A DNA stretch of 64,000 nt. Origin: Aquimarina sp. AU58. GTDB lineage: Bacteria > Bacteroidota > Bacteroidia > Flavobacteriales > Flavobacteriaceae. The notes below the pieces were generated by a model. It was given only the letters and a program-made list of their open reading frames with translations. It did no database searches and was not told where the DNA came from. Both the position numbers and the translations under genes were made by a program. The DNA is taken from positions 1-64,000 of the forward strand of contig NZ_OMPD01000003.1 in the NCBI RefSeq assembly GCF_900312745.1, written 5' to 3'. Below, one piece after another: positions 17,453 to 27,890 of the stretch (its first letter is position 1; each line of letters begins with the position of its first letter).

Positions 17453-19330
17453 ATGAAACCCCACTATTCTACTTATATACTTCTAACGATCCTATTTGTT
17501 ATTAATATACTATCTGCTCAAAACAAAAAAGTCGTAGATAGTTTAGTTTTACTAGTTTCCAACAAAAAAACTGCCGACACTACACAAGTATTAGCCTATA
17601 ATGATCTTGGCATTCAATATGCAACTTCAAGCCCAAAACAAGCAAAAATCTACATCAACAAAGCACTTATAATAGCTAAACGCATTCAAAAACCAAGAGG
17701 TATTGCTGGCGCATATAACTGTATGGGAATTGTATACTATTACCAAAGAGAATTGGATTCTGCACTAGTTTACTTTAAAAAAGCATTGACTATTAATAAA
17801 GAGATATCTCACCAATGGGGTCAGGCATCTGCTTTACACCAGATCGGAGCCATTTATAATCTTCAAGGAAATTACCACCAAGCAATACAAAGTTTTCAAG
17901 AATCTGGTAAAATTTTTAAATCTAAAAACGATTCTCTTTCTTTTGCTAAATCTATAGAAAACATAGGTGTTTCATATAACCAGATGAGGCATCGACCAAA
18001 AGCTATCGAATATTTTCTAAAAGCAATACAACTTCATGAAAAAATCAATGATCCCACAGGAGTAGGTCGTGGATACTATCACATTAGTCACATATTGATA
18101 AGTCAACATAAGTACGAAGAGGCATTAGAATATCTAAAGGAAGGATTGTCTAAAATAGAAAAAGATGGAAACAAGCAATCTATAGCCTCAATTTCACAAA
18201 ATATTGGCAGATGTTATAAAGGTCTAAAACAATATGATAAAGCATTAGATTATCTACAAAGAGTACTGGACTACAAAAAATCGATAGGGCTTAAAAAAAC
18301 AATCGTATCTAACCAATACATCATAGGTAATACGTATTATGAAAAAGGAGAATATTACACTGCTATGCGATACTATGAAAAAGTATTGTCGAATTATCCA
18401 ACCACAGGAAACAACAAATCAAAGTTATCTATATATAATGCTATTGCGAATACCTATTTAAAATTAAAAAAAACAGATCTGGCAAAACATTACATCTCAA
18501 AAGCGATTACTATTAATAAAACAAACAAAGACCTGAAAAGAGAAAAAGAAATCAATCATATCTTATCTCTTATTGCAGAGCAGGAAGGAAAAAGTAGGCA
18601 AGCATTACAATTTTACAAAAATTATGAGCGATTAAAAGATTCTTTATACGTTTTAGAAAACCAGAAGCGTGTAGGTGAACTACAAATCATTTTTGAAACC
18701 GAGAAAAAAGAGCGTCAAATCACAATGAAAAATACTGAAATTGAATTGCTCGAACAAAAAGCCAAGATGGATAATTTACAACAACTACTCCTGATCATTG
18801 GACTTGGGTTATTCATGATTATTTTTGGTTTAAGTTTTTATGTTTTCAGGCTAAAAATAAAACGTTCAATTTTAGAAAAACAAAAACTAAATTCAGAATT
18901 GAATTATAAAAAGAATGAATTAACTACTTACGCATTACATATTGCTAAAAAGAATAAAGTCCTGGAGAATTTAAGGAATGAAGTAAACCTTATCAAACAT
19001 TCTGAGCCTCAAAATGCTCAATACAACTATCAAAAACTAATACAAACCATTAACTTTGATCTGAGAGACGATGAGAACTGGGAGAATTTCAGAAAATATT
19101 TTGAACAAGTTCACAAAGGTTTTTATTGCCGAATCAAAAAGAAATATTCTCATGTGACTACAAATGAATTACGATTTTTAGCACTTCTTAAAATGAATTT
19201 ATCTTCTAAAGAGATCGGTAATATTCTCAATATCTCGCAAGAAGGGGTAAAAAAGGCTCGTTATAGGCTCCGGAAAAAACTAAACCTATCACCCGATTGC
19301 TCCTTACAAGATTTGATTTTAAACCTATAG
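17453..19330 (+). CDS. TPR-containing membrane regulator with LuxR-type HTH
   Basis: 625 residues. Signal-anchor at 7-22 (ending LSAQ). Residues about 40-400 are tetratricopeptide repeats (typical pieces: ALVYFKKALTINKE, AIEYFLKAIQLHEK, ALEYLKEGLSKIEK, ALDYLQRVLDYKK, AMRYYEKVLSNYP). A membrane helix lies at about 443-466, then a coiled-coil. The last 60 residues (TTNELRFLALLKMNLSSKEIGNILNIS...VKKARYRLRKKL) form a LuxR/GerE-type helix-turn-helix. This flavobacterial architecture couples a periplasmic TPR sensor to a cytoplasmic DNA-binding tail. Targets unknown; it is divergent in context from nothing obvious and convergent with bshC. Confidence 0.88.
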   Translation: MKPHYSTYILLTILFVINILSAQNKKVVDSLVLLVSNKKTADTTQVLAYNDLGIQYATSSPKQAKIYINKALIIAKRIQKPRGIAGAYNCMGIVYYYQRELDSALVYFKKALTINKEISHQWGQASALHQIGAIYNLQGNYHQAIQSFQESGKIFKSKNDSLSFAKSIENIGVSYNQMRHRPKAIEYFLKAIQLHEKINDPTGVGRGYYHISHILISQHKYEEALEYLKEGLSKIEKDGNKQSIASISQNIGRCYKGLKQYDKALDYLQRVLDYKKSIGLKKTIVSNQYIIGNTYYEKGEYYTAMRYYEKVLSNYPTTGNNKSKLSIYNAIANTYLKLKKTDLAKHYISKAITINKTNKDLKREKEINHILSLIAEQEGKSRQALQFYKNYERLKDSLYVLENQKRVGELQIIFETEKKERQITMKNTEIELLEQKAKMDNLQQLLLIIGLGLFMIIFGLSFYVFRLKIKRSILEKQKLNSELNYKKNELTTYALHIAKKNKVLENLRNEVNLIKHSEPQNAQYNYQKLIQTINFDLRDDENWENFRKYFEQVHKGFYCRIKKKYSHVTTNELRFLALLKMNLSSKEIGNILNISQEGVKKARYRLRKKLNLSPDCSLQDLILNL

Positions 19331-19350
19331 ATAGAGGGGCTACCCTCTAT
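19331..19350. terminator. Terminator hairpin between convergent genes
   Basis: 8-bp stem ATAGAGGG / CCCTCTAT with loop GCTA; it overlaps the bshC stop codon by four bases. The following TCTTTC gives a weak T run on the plus strand. Confidence 0.6.
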
Positions 19351-20942
19351 TCTTTCAAAATCAAGAACTCTCCTTTTAAAGGATCAAGATGTTTCATTAA
19401 TGTTGGAATTAAATCAGAACCATACTCCAGATAGAATTCTGCAAAGTTCTTATTACGTTCTTGCAAACTTTGATTAGGAAAAAGCTCATTTTGTAGCGTC
19501 GTTAAGCGTTTTATATGATCACCTAATTTGCGTCTTTGTGCTTTCAACAATCGTTTTTCTAAAACATCTAATCCCTTAAGTTGTTTTATTTCTTGCGCTT
19601 TTACCGCATTATTAAAAGTTACATCTGTTTGCTCTGCCAGCTTATACATTGCTTCAAACTGCTCTTTTAAATGTTTACGCTGCGGATCAAAATCAATATT
19701 TATATTAGAAATACGACGTACCTTACGGTTAATTAACTCATGTTGTTTCAGAAATAACTCAGTATCAGAAACATTAAGTTTTTCTATTTTCTCGGCTTGC
19801 TTTTTGGTTTGAATCAGCACCGAATTACGAAGTAACAACATAGGGAAAGGAATATCTACATTTTCAAAATAGTCTTTCAACTCTAACCAATATGCCAATT
19901 CTCCACCACCACCGATATAACAAAGGTTAGGTAAAATCACTTCCTGATACAAAGGTCGCATCATTACATTAGGGCTAAACCTCTCTGGGAACTCAGAGAG
20001 TTCTTTTAATATCTCACTCTTACTCCAAGAGATATCGGTTTCGTTAACAAAATATCTTTCTTCTTTTTCAATAATTCTTTCGCGTAATCCATCTGCCAAA
20101 TAAAACAAATTAATTTCTCTGGGGTTCACCTGCACTTTATATCCTTGTGCTTCTAGTATTTCTGCTTTTGGTACTACTTTGGTATAGGCAACCTGATCTG
20201 TTAATTCTCTTTCGACAAATGGAATAAAAAGCCTTTTTAATTCACGATCATCTCCGTCTATAATTACCAGGCCATACTCTCCAAATAATTCATTAGCCAG
20301 ATATCGGGTTGCATCTGCAAGATGATTATGTTGCAGATAGGCTTTCTTAAATAAGGTTTTAAGGTATTCTGCATTTCGTCCTGATCCAATTTCTGAAGAA
20401 AAAATTTCAAAAACCTTATCTAATCCTTCGGTATCAAAAACTCCTACCGCTCCTCCATCATTACGATTCCACTGTATCTTCTTTCCAAAAAGATTAAAAT
20501 AATTAATCTCATCAAAATCATGATCTTCTGTTGCCATCCAATATATAGGTACGAAATCATATTGTGGATGCTTCTCTTTTAGCTCATTAGTAAGGTTAAT
20601 CGTAGAGATAATTTTATACAAAAAGTATAATGGTCCCGTAAAAAGATTGAGTTGATGCCCCGTAACAACAGTAAATGTAGTAGGCGCGTCTAATGATTCT
20701 ATATTTTGGTTAATAAGATCAGAAGGATCGACACCTTTATATTGTTTGCGTAAAGCTTGCACCAATACTTTTCTATGCTCATTAGAAAAAGAGTGTTGCT
20801 TTTCTTTAATTTGATCTTTGAAGTTTTCTAATTCCGGAAAACGATTATAAAAAGGTTGTAATTCAGACTTTTGATCTAAATAATCACAAATAAGAGAAGA
20901 AAAGTAATTCGTATTGCTAAACGGAATACAGTCACTAGGCAT
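19347..20942 (-). CDS. bshC: Putative cysteine ligase of bacillithiol synthesis
   Basis: 531 residues from ATG 20942 (MPSDCIPFSN); a TTG two codons earlier is less likely. The chain matches BshC: TVVTGHQLNLFTGPLYFLYKI (about 93-113), PIYWMATEDHDFDEINYF, ANELFGEYGLVIIDGDDRELK, and the C-terminal coiled-coil. BshC adds cysteine to glucosaminyl-malate, the last step of bacillithiol synthesis, a low-molecular-weight thiol of Firmicutes and many Bacteroidota. bshA and bshB are not in the window. Stop overlaps a terminator shared with the TPR regulator. Confidence 0.93.
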   Translation of the reverse strand: MPSDCIPFSNTNYFSSLICDYLDQKSELQPFYNRFPELENFKDQIKEKQHSFSNEHRKVLVQALRKQYKGVDPSDLINQNIESLDAPTTFTVVTGHQLNLFTGPLYFLYKIISTINLTNELKEKHPQYDFVPIYWMATEDHDFDEINYFNLFGKKIQWNRNDGGAVGVFDTEGLDKVFEIFSSEIGSGRNAEYLKTLFKKAYLQHNHLADATRYLANELFGEYGLVIIDGDDRELKRLFIPFVERELTDQVAYTKVVPKAEILEAQGYKVQVNPREINLFYLADGLRERIIEKEERYFVNETDISWSKSEILKELSEFPERFSPNVMMRPLYQEVILPNLCYIGGGGELAYWLELKDYFENVDIPFPMLLLRNSVLIQTKKQAEKIEKLNVSDTELFLKQHELINRKVRRISNINIDFDPQRKHLKEQFEAMYKLAEQTDVTFNNAVKAQEIKQLKGLDVLEKRLLKAQRRKLGDHIKRLTTLQNELFPNQSLQERNKNFAEFYLEYGSDLIPTLMKHLDPLKGEFLILKE

Positions 20943-21158
20943 AAGCAAAATTTTTGGTCGATAAATATACGGCAGATTGTGATCTCATCTGCTTTTTTAT
21001 ATTTTTTTTAATAGTTTGAAAGAATTCATATGCAAATCTTTATCTAAATACTAAAATTTATCAATATTCTTTATTTCAAATCCTAAATTTTAGTTAATCC
21101 CGATTAAATCCTAAATTTAACTCGGTATTTTACCCCTTCTAAAAGAATTCACCGATCA

Positions 21159-23645
21159 ATGAAAAAACTAATCATCACACTCTTTGTCGTAACTGTAACG
21201 ACTTGCTTAACCTATTCTCAAAACAAATTACAATCTCCTGCCGAATTTTTGGGCTATGAAATAGGTGATCAATTTACACGTCATGCCGATGTTGTAAATT
21301 ATTTTAATCATGTTGCTGGTCATTCTAGTATGGTAAGCTATCATACTTATGGAAAAACAAATGAACGAAGACCCTTAACTTATGCTATTGTTTCTTCTGA
21401 AGAAAACTTAAATAACATAGAAAATATAAGAGTAAACAATCTAAAAAATATTGGTATTGCAGAAGGCGCAGCTAATCCAGAAGTTGCAATTGTATGGTTA
21501 AGTTATAATGTACATGGTAATGAAGCCTCTAGTACAGAAGCTGCTATGCAAACTATTTATGAGTTAATTACCACGAAAACTGCATGGTTAAAAAATACTG
21601 TGGTTATTATAGACCCTTGTATAAATCCCGATGGTCGTGATCGATATGTAAATTGGTATAACCAAACAAAAGCTACACCTTATAATACAGATCAAGTAGC
21701 AACAGAACATAATGAACCCTGGCCAGGCGGGAGACCAAATCACTATTTGTTCGATCTTAACCGTGATTGGGCATGGGCAACCCAAGTAGAATCAAGACAA
21801 CGTATCAAAGCCTACAACACATGGATGCCGCATATTCATGTAGATTTTCATGAGCAAGGCATCAATGAGCCTTATTATTTTGCTCCGGCAGCAGAGCCTT
21901 TTCATGAGATTATAACGCCATGGCAAAGAGATTTCCAAACTCAAATCGGTAAAAACCATGCTCGATATTTTGATGCAGAAGGATGGTTATTTTTTACCAG
22001 AGAACGTTTTGACTTACTATATCCTAGTTACGGAGATACCTACCCTACGTTTATGGGCGCCATAGGAATGACGTATGAGCAAGCGGGACATGGACGTGCT
22101 GGTTTAGGTATTCAAACCGACGAAGGTTATGTATTAACGCTAAAAGATCGTGCCTTACACCACACTACAACAGGGTTATCAACAGTAGAGATTTCTTCTA
22201 AACAAGCTACAAAATTAAATACCGAGTTTAAAAAGTTTTTTAATACCTCTGGGCTTAAATATAAAAGCTATGTATTAAATGGAGAAGCCGATAAGATCAA
22301 TGCATTAGTAAAACTATTAGAAACCCATGATATTAAATATGGGTATACGAATACTGCAAAAATTTCGGGATTCAATTTTAAAGAAAATAAGCAAGGAAGT
22401 ATTAATGCAAATGGTGCATTGGTAGTAAGTACAAATCAACCCAAAGGTAAAATGGTAAAAGTACTTTTTGAACCCAATGCCAAACTTAGTGACCCACTTA
22501 CTTATGATATTACAGCATGGAGTGTACCACATGCTTACGGATTAAATGCAATTGCTTCGACTACATTGATTCCTGCTAACGGAAATAAGAAACCTAATAC
22601 CATAAATAATACAGCTAACACATCTGGTGCAGGTTATATCACTAAATGGAATAGCATAGACGACGCCGCTTTTATGGCTGATTTACTTCGTCATAATATT
22701 AGAGTACGTTTTAGTGAAAAAGATTTTAGTAATGGTGCAGAGAATTTCAAAAAAGGAAGTCTTATTATCACCAAAAGTGACAATCGAAAAACTAAAAATT
22801 ACGATAAAACGGTTATCGATATCGCTAATGCTCATCATAGAAAACTATATACAGCTCCTACTAGTTTTTCTAGTAAAGGGGTAGATTTTGGTTCTCCCGA
22901 TGTAAAACTCATCAATAACCAACGTATAGCAGTATTAAAAGGTCGATATACCTCTTCTTTAAGCTATGGAGAAATTTGGTACTTCTTTGAGCAACAGCTT
23001 AAATTTCCTATTACTTCAATTGATACAGATTATTTTAAGAATGTTGATCTTACCAAGTATGATGTGTTAATTATGCCAAACGGATATTACAATAGCTACT
23101 TAGACAAAGGAGCTTTGGATAAATTGAAAGGATGGGTAAGCAGTGGTGGTAAAGTAATAGCGATTGGTAATGCAGTAAGAACCTTTGCCGATAAAAAAGG
23201 ATTTGATCTTAAGAAAAATAAGGCCGATAAAAAGGAAAAAGACTCTATCGGTAATCTTATTCCTTATGATCAACGTGAACGAAAAAGCGTAAAGGATTTT
23301 ATTACAGGAAGTATTTTTAAGACCAAAATAGATCATTCGCACCCAATGGCTTTTGGATATGATGACACCTATTTTAGTCTGAAATTAGGAAGTAGTTCTT
23401 ATAAATTTCTTCAAAATGGATATAATATTGCTTATATAGAAAAGCCACAAAGTGTTTCTGGATTCGCAGGTGCAGATGCCCTTAAAAATCTAAACAATTC
23501 TTTGGTTTTTGGTGAATCAAGAATGGGTAGCGGAAGCATTATCTATATGGTAGATAATCCTTTATTCAGATCTTTCTGGGAAAATGGAAAGCTTTTCTTT
23601 GTTAATGCTATCTTCTTTGTTAACAATAATAAATTTAGAATTTAA
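21159..23645 (+). CDS. Exported M14-family zinc carboxypeptidase
   Basis: 828 residues. Signal peptide 1-20 (ending CLTYSQ). The peptidase M14 domain has zinc ligands His119 and Glu122 (NVHGNEAS) and His231 (HVDFHEQG), substrate-binding Asn/Arg in NPDGRDR, and catalytic Glu307 in GMTYEQAG. Residues beyond about 400 form a long extra part with a class I glutamine-amidotransferase-like (ThuA/DJ-1-type) flavour (VLIMPNGYYN, LKGWVSSGGKVIAIG). Acts outside the cytoplasm, presumably removing C-terminal residues from peptides. Followed after 11 bases by the M3 peptidase gene, suggesting co-transcription for peptide breakdown. Confidence 0.9.
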   Translation: MKKLIITLFVVTVTTCLTYSQNKLQSPAEFLGYEIGDQFTRHADVVNYFNHVAGHSSMVSYHTYGKTNERRPLTYAIVSSEENLNNIENIRVNNLKNIGIAEGAANPEVAIVWLSYNVHGNEASSTEAAMQTIYELITTKTAWLKNTVVIIDPCINPDGRDRYVNWYNQTKATPYNTDQVATEHNEPWPGGRPNHYLFDLNRDWAWATQVESRQRIKAYNTWMPHIHVDFHEQGINEPYYFAPAAEPFHEIITPWQRDFQTQIGKNHARYFDAEGWLFFTRERFDLLYPSYGDTYPTFMGAIGMTYEQAGHGRAGLGIQTDEGYVLTLKDRALHHTTTGLSTVEISSKQATKLNTEFKKFFNTSGLKYKSYVLNGEADKINALVKLLETHDIKYGYTNTAKISGFNFKENKQGSINANGALVVSTNQPKGKMVKVLFEPNAKLSDPLTYDITAWSVPHAYGLNAIASTTLIPANGNKKPNTINNTANTSGAGYITKWNSIDDAAFMADLLRHNIRVRFSEKDFSNGAENFKKGSLIITKSDNRKTKNYDKTVIDIANAHHRKLYTAPTSFSSKGVDFGSPDVKLINNQRIAVLKGRYTSSLSYGEIWYFFEQQLKFPITSIDTDYFKNVDLTKYDVLIMPNGYYNSYLDKGALDKLKGWVSSGGKVIAIGNAVRTFADKKGFDLKKNKADKKEKDSIGNLIPYDQRERKSVKDFITGSIFKTKIDHSHPMAFGYDDTYFSLKLGSSSYKFLQNGYNIAYIEKPQSVSGFAGADALKNLNNSLVFGESRMGSGSIIYMVDNPLFRSFWENGKLFFVNAIFFVNNNKFRI

Positions 23646-23656
23646 ATTAAATAATC

Positions 23657-25831
23657 ATGATTAACTCACACCTCTCTACAACCATCAAGACTGTAGCCTT
23701 ATCGGCTATTGTGCTTTTAGCCAGTTGTAACCAAAAGAAAGAAACTGTGAAAACTACAGCAGAATCAGAACCTAAAGAGACAACAAATGTCTTATTAGAA
23801 GAATGGACCGGATCATTTGGCGGTACTCCTGCATTCGATAAAATGAATGTTACCGATATAAAACCAGCTCTTGAAAAAGGAATGGAACTTAATCTTAAAG
23901 AAATTGATGAGATTGCGAATAATGCTGAGGCTCCTACTTTTGAAAATACCATTGTTGCTATGGAGAGAGCTGGAGCAGAACTCGATAGAATTTTCACATA
24001 TTATGGTATCCTAAGTAGTAATATGTCTTCGCCAGAATTTAGAGATGTTCAAAAAGAAATGGCTCCTAAACTATCAGAGTTTAGTTCTAAAATATCACAA
24101 AACGAAAAATTGTTTAAGCGTATTAAAACCGTTTATGACAATGCTCAAAAAACGCCATTAGAGGCAGATCAACAACGTGTGGTAGAGCTTACTTATAAAT
24201 CTTTTGCCATGAATGGAGCAGAATTAGACGAAGAAAAGAAGAAACGTTATGCAGCAATCAACAAAGAATTATCAGAACTGTATACCAATTTTTCGAATAA
24301 TGTATTAGAAGATGAAGAAGGGTATGTAACCTATCTTACCAAAGATCAATTAAGTGGTTTATCAGAACCCTTGATCAAGGCATATGCAAAAGCAGCTACA
24401 GATAGAGATCAGGATGGTAAATATGCAATAACTAATACAAGATCTTCTATGGATCCTTTCCTTACGTATTCTGATGAACGTGCTATACGTGAAAAAGTGT
24501 GGAGGAATTATTATTCTCGGGGAGATAATGGAGATGATAAGGATAATAATGAAAATATTGCCAAAATCCTGAAACTAAGAAAAGAACGTGTTGGATTATT
24601 AGGACATGATAACTATGCAGACTGGAGGCTACAAAATCGTATGGCTAAGAATCCTGATAATGCAATGAAACTTATGAATGCCGTTTGGCCAGCTGCTATA
24701 GCCAGAGTAAAAGAAGAAGTAACCGATATGCAGGCGGTGGCAGATGCAAATGGAGATAAGATAACAATCGAACCATGGGACTATCGTTACTATGCAGAAA
24801 AAGTAAGAAAAAAGAAATACGATCTGGATTCTGATGAAGTAAAACAATATTTACAATTAGATAAATTGAGAGAAGCTATGTTCTTTGTAGCTGGCGAATT
24901 ATTTAATTACAAATTCACTCCGATTGAAGAAGGTAAAGTTCCTGTTTTTCATGAAGATGTAAAAGTATGGGAAGTAAATGACAAAACCTCTGGAGAACAT
25001 ATCGGCCTATGGTATCTCGATCCATTTGCCAGACCTGGTAAACGATCTGGAGCGTGGGCTACCACATATAGAAGTCATACTACTTTTGATGGTAAAAAGA
25101 ATGTACTCGCTTCTAACAACTCTAATTTTGTTAAACCAGCTCCAGGAGAAGCAGTTTTAGTTTCCTGGGATGATGCTACGACTTTTTTCCATGAATTTGG
25201 TCACGCTTTACACTTCTTTGCTTCCGAAGTAAGATACCCAACTCTTAATGGTGGTGTACGTGATTATACAGAGTTTCAATCTCAATTGTTAGAGCGTTGG
25301 TTATCTACCGATAAAGTCATTGACAATTATCTGGTACATTACAAAACCGGAGAAGCAATCCCAAAAACACTGGTTGATAAAATTAAAAAAGCCGCTACTT
25401 TTAATCAAGGGTTTGCTACAACAGAATACCTGGCTTCTGCCTTAATGGATATGAGATTTCATTTAGCAGATCCAACTAATATTGATGTAGATAAATTTGA
25501 ACAAGAAACTCTTACAGAATTAAATATGCCAAAAGAATTAGTAATGCGTCACCGCACACCACATTTTGGGCATGTATTTTCTGGAGAAGGATATGCTACC
25601 GCTTATTATGGATATATGTGGGCAGATGTACTTACCTCTGATGCAGCAGAAGCTTTTGCCGAAGCTCCAGGAGGATTTTATGATAAAGAAGTTGCCGCTA
25701 AACTAGTAAAATATCTTTTTGCACCACGTAATGCTATGGATCCAGCAGAAGCGTATCGCAAATTTAGAGGACGCGATGCAAAGATCGAAGCCTTAATGAG
25801 AGACAGAGGATTTCCGGTTCCTAAGTCGTAA
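23657..25831 (+). CDS. M3-family peptidase (peptidyl-dipeptidase Dcp type), lipoprotein
   Basis: 724 residues. Lipoprotein signal: hydrophobic segment then LLASC (Cys near 24). The catalytic zinc motif FFHEFGHALH has HExxH at 512-516, with the downstream Glu in YTEFQSQLLERW. Length and the GLWYLDPFARPGKRSGAW motif fit Dcp/oligopeptidase A. It cleaves dipeptides or short peptides in the periplasm. Eleven bases behind the M14 gene, and closed by a terminator at 25853, so the two peptidases form a unit. Confidence 0.93.
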   Translation: MINSHLSTTIKTVALSAIVLLASCNQKKETVKTTAESEPKETTNVLLEEWTGSFGGTPAFDKMNVTDIKPALEKGMELNLKEIDEIANNAEAPTFENTIVAMERAGAELDRIFTYYGILSSNMSSPEFRDVQKEMAPKLSEFSSKISQNEKLFKRIKTVYDNAQKTPLEADQQRVVELTYKSFAMNGAELDEEKKKRYAAINKELSELYTNFSNNVLEDEEGYVTYLTKDQLSGLSEPLIKAYAKAATDRDQDGKYAITNTRSSMDPFLTYSDERAIREKVWRNYYSRGDNGDDKDNNENIAKILKLRKERVGLLGHDNYADWRLQNRMAKNPDNAMKLMNAVWPAAIARVKEEVTDMQAVADANGDKITIEPWDYRYYAEKVRKKKYDLDSDEVKQYLQLDKLREAMFFVAGELFNYKFTPIEEGKVPVFHEDVKVWEVNDKTSGEHIGLWYLDPFARPGKRSGAWATTYRSHTTFDGKKNVLASNNSNFVKPAPGEAVLVSWDDATTFFHEFGHALHFFASEVRYPTLNGGVRDYTEFQSQLLERWLSTDKVIDNYLVHYKTGEAIPKTLVDKIKKAATFNQGFATTEYLASALMDMRFHLADPTNIDVDKFEQETLTELNMPKELVMRHRTPHFGHVFSGEGYATAYYGYMWADVLTSDAAEAFAEAPGGFYDKEVAAKLVKYLFAPRNAMDPAEAYRKFRGRDAKIEALMRDRGFPVPKS

Positions 25832-25852
25832 CCAAAAATAACACATGTAATT

Positions 25853-25898
25853 AAAATACACATATGCCATTATAACAGAAGGTATATGTGTATTTTTA
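25853..25898 (+). terminator. Intrinsic terminator after the M14-M3 unit
   Basis: 16-bp stem AAAATACACATATGCC / GGTATATGTGTATTTT (one G-T pair), 12-base loop, followed by a short T-rich tail. Confidence 0.85.
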
Positions 25899-25989
25899 TA
25901 TAAGAGCTGTACTTCATCATTATAAAAACTAAACCACACCAAGTTTAGAATAGATGTAACCAGGATAAAAGAACTAATAAGAAGCTTTT

Positions 25990-26790
25990 ATGAAATACAT
26001 ATATAAATCAGCATTTGTACTTTGTGTTATTGTACTTTTTTTTAATGGAAAAAAATATCAAAAAAAATCATCTATGGATATCGTTAGAGGACTTAAACCT
26101 GCCATTGCCGAGTTTACCGATTTAGAGCAAAAACTCGTTATAAAGGTTGCCAAAAAACTAAAGAACAATGGATTTCCGGTTGATGATGTAACAAGAGTTC
26201 ACCTCAAAAAAAGAATGCTTTATGATAAAGATTATTATGCTAAGAATGAAATTACATTTTTTGTAAACCCAGGAGTTTATAAAGAAAATGAATTTAATTG
26301 GGGAATAGAAACAATCACTATAGACTGGGAAGACCCTTCTGTTGTAAGAACACCAGATGGAGGTATCGAGTTTATGGTAGGTAATAAAATAAAACCCGAA
26401 GATCTTGTGATAAATCTTTATGGGATGAACGATTCTTATTCACACCATACACTTTTAAAAAATCATGATAGTATTATAAAAAGAATAAATAATGCCTTAT
26501 TGGCCAATACTTTAGAAGAAATTAAGCATTTCACTTCTCAAGGGATAGCAGGGTTACTTAGAAATTACCTAATTGTAATAACAGCATATAATGAAAAAGA
26601 AAATGTATATGAAATGGCAATAAGAAGGATAGATCATGATCTTATTGATTCGAAACATTATAATAAACTCCTTGAGCAGTATCGTTTAAAAATAGATATA
26701 AATACATCTAGAATAGAAGTATTAGATAGTTTTGACCCTACTTTCTTTCCTACCCCAGCTACAGTACCACCAATTAAAAAGAAATTTTAA
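25990..26790 (+). CDS. Exported or anchored protein of unknown function
   Basis: 266 residues. A hydrophobic N-terminus (about 7-20) suggests export or a membrane anchor, although no clear cleavage site follows. The chain has a mixed alpha/beta pattern with many charged residues and ends in a proline-rich FFPTPATVPPIKKKF tail. No domain recognised. rsgA starts 15 bases after its stop, so the two are probably co-transcribed. Confidence 0.5.
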   Translation: MKYIYKSAFVLCVIVLFFNGKKYQKKSSMDIVRGLKPAIAEFTDLEQKLVIKVAKKLKNNGFPVDDVTRVHLKKRMLYDKDYYAKNEITFFVNPGVYKENEFNWGIETITIDWEDPSVVRTPDGGIEFMVGNKIKPEDLVINLYGMNDSYSHHTLLKNHDSIIKRINNALLANTLEEIKHFTSQGIAGLLRNYLIVITAYNEKENVYEMAIRRIDHDLIDSKHYNKLLEQYRLKIDINTSRIEVLDSFDPTFFPTPATVPPIKKKF

Positions 26791-26805
26791 AAAACAAAAC
26801 ACAGC

Positions 26806-27873
26806 ATGACAATTCAGGATTTAGGATACAATAGTGCCCTAGAGCAATTTAGAACCGAACAAAATTTGGATTCTTTTGAGGTAGGCAGAATACTATCTGA
26901 GCATAAAGAAAGGTATGTTATTAAAACTCCTACACAAGAATTTGATGCAGAACTCATTGGTAATTTAAGATATACAGCAGAAAGTAGATATGATTTCCCT
27001 GCTGTCGGAGACTGGGTTGCCTTTTCTGAGTATGATGAAGGTAAAGCTCTAATTCACGCTATTTACCCTCGAAACTCTATTATAGAAAGGCAGGCCGTTG
27101 GTACATCAGGAAAAGTGCAAATAATTGCAACAAATATTGATTATGGTCTCATTGTCCAGGCTGTTAACAGAGATTTTAATATAAACAGATTAGAAAGATA
27201 TCTAACGATCTGTAATGCTTCAAAAGTCGAACCTATCATTATTTTAAGTAAGATTGATTTACTAGATGAAGCCGGTTTGCAGAATATCATAAATCAAATA
27301 AAACAACGAATCAAAGACATTACAATACTTACAGTTAGCAATCAAGTAGCCAAAGGATATGATATTCTAAATCAAATTATCCTAAAAGGAAAAACGTACT
27401 GTTTACTTGGATCTTCTGGAGTTGGAAAATCTACTCTTCTTAATAACCTTGCAGGTAAGCAACAAATGAAAACGGGAGAAATAAGTGCGAGTGTAAACAA
27501 AGGAAAGCATATTACAAGTCACCGAGAGCTAATCGTATTGGATAATGGAGGGATTTTGATTGATAACCCCGGAATGCGAGAAGTTGGAATTGCAGACACA
27601 TCAAGTGGATTAGAAACTACATTCGAAACCATCATCGAATATGCTGACAATTGTAGATTTAAAGATTGTACACATGTGCATGAGCAAGGCTGTGCTATAT
27701 TAGAAGCTGTTGAAAACGGAGAAATTGATAAAGATTCGTATTCTAATTTTCGAAAAATGGAAAAAGAAAAAATACATTTTGAGTCAGATAGTAAGGAGAG
27801 GAAAAAGAAAGATAAAGACTTAGGAAAAATGATTAGAAATGTTCAAAAGCAGAGAAGAAATAATAAATACTAA
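26806..27873 (+). CDS. rsgA: RsgA-type circularly permuted GTPase (ribosome small-subunit biogenesis)
   Basis: 355 residues. OB-fold N-terminal part (to about 110), then the permuted G motifs: G4 as ILSKIDLL (about 147, Ser in place of the usual Asn), P-loop G1 LLGSSGVGKST (about 201-211), G3 DNPGMRE (about 255); then the zinc-binding CRFKDCTHVHEQGC (Cys/Cys/His/Cys). RsgA releases the maturing 30S subunit. The N-terminal extension and SKID motif suggest a second, divergent RsgA paralogue of the kind seen in some Bacteroidota, so the exact role is less certain than the family. Confidence 0.85.
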   Translation: MTIQDLGYNSALEQFRTEQNLDSFEVGRILSEHKERYVIKTPTQEFDAELIGNLRYTAESRYDFPAVGDWVAFSEYDEGKALIHAIYPRNSIIERQAVGTSGKVQIIATNIDYGLIVQAVNRDFNINRLERYLTICNASKVEPIIILSKIDLLDEAGLQNIINQIKQRIKDITILTVSNQVAKGYDILNQIILKGKTYCLLGSSGVGKSTLLNNLAGKQQMKTGEISASVNKGKHITSHRELIVLDNGGILIDNPGMREVGIADTSSGLETTFETIIEYADNCRFKDCTHVHEQGCAILEAVENGEIDKDSYSNFRKMEKEKIHFESDSKERKKKDKDLGKMIRNVQKQRRNNKY

Positions 27874-27890
27874 TAAAATGTAATCAATAT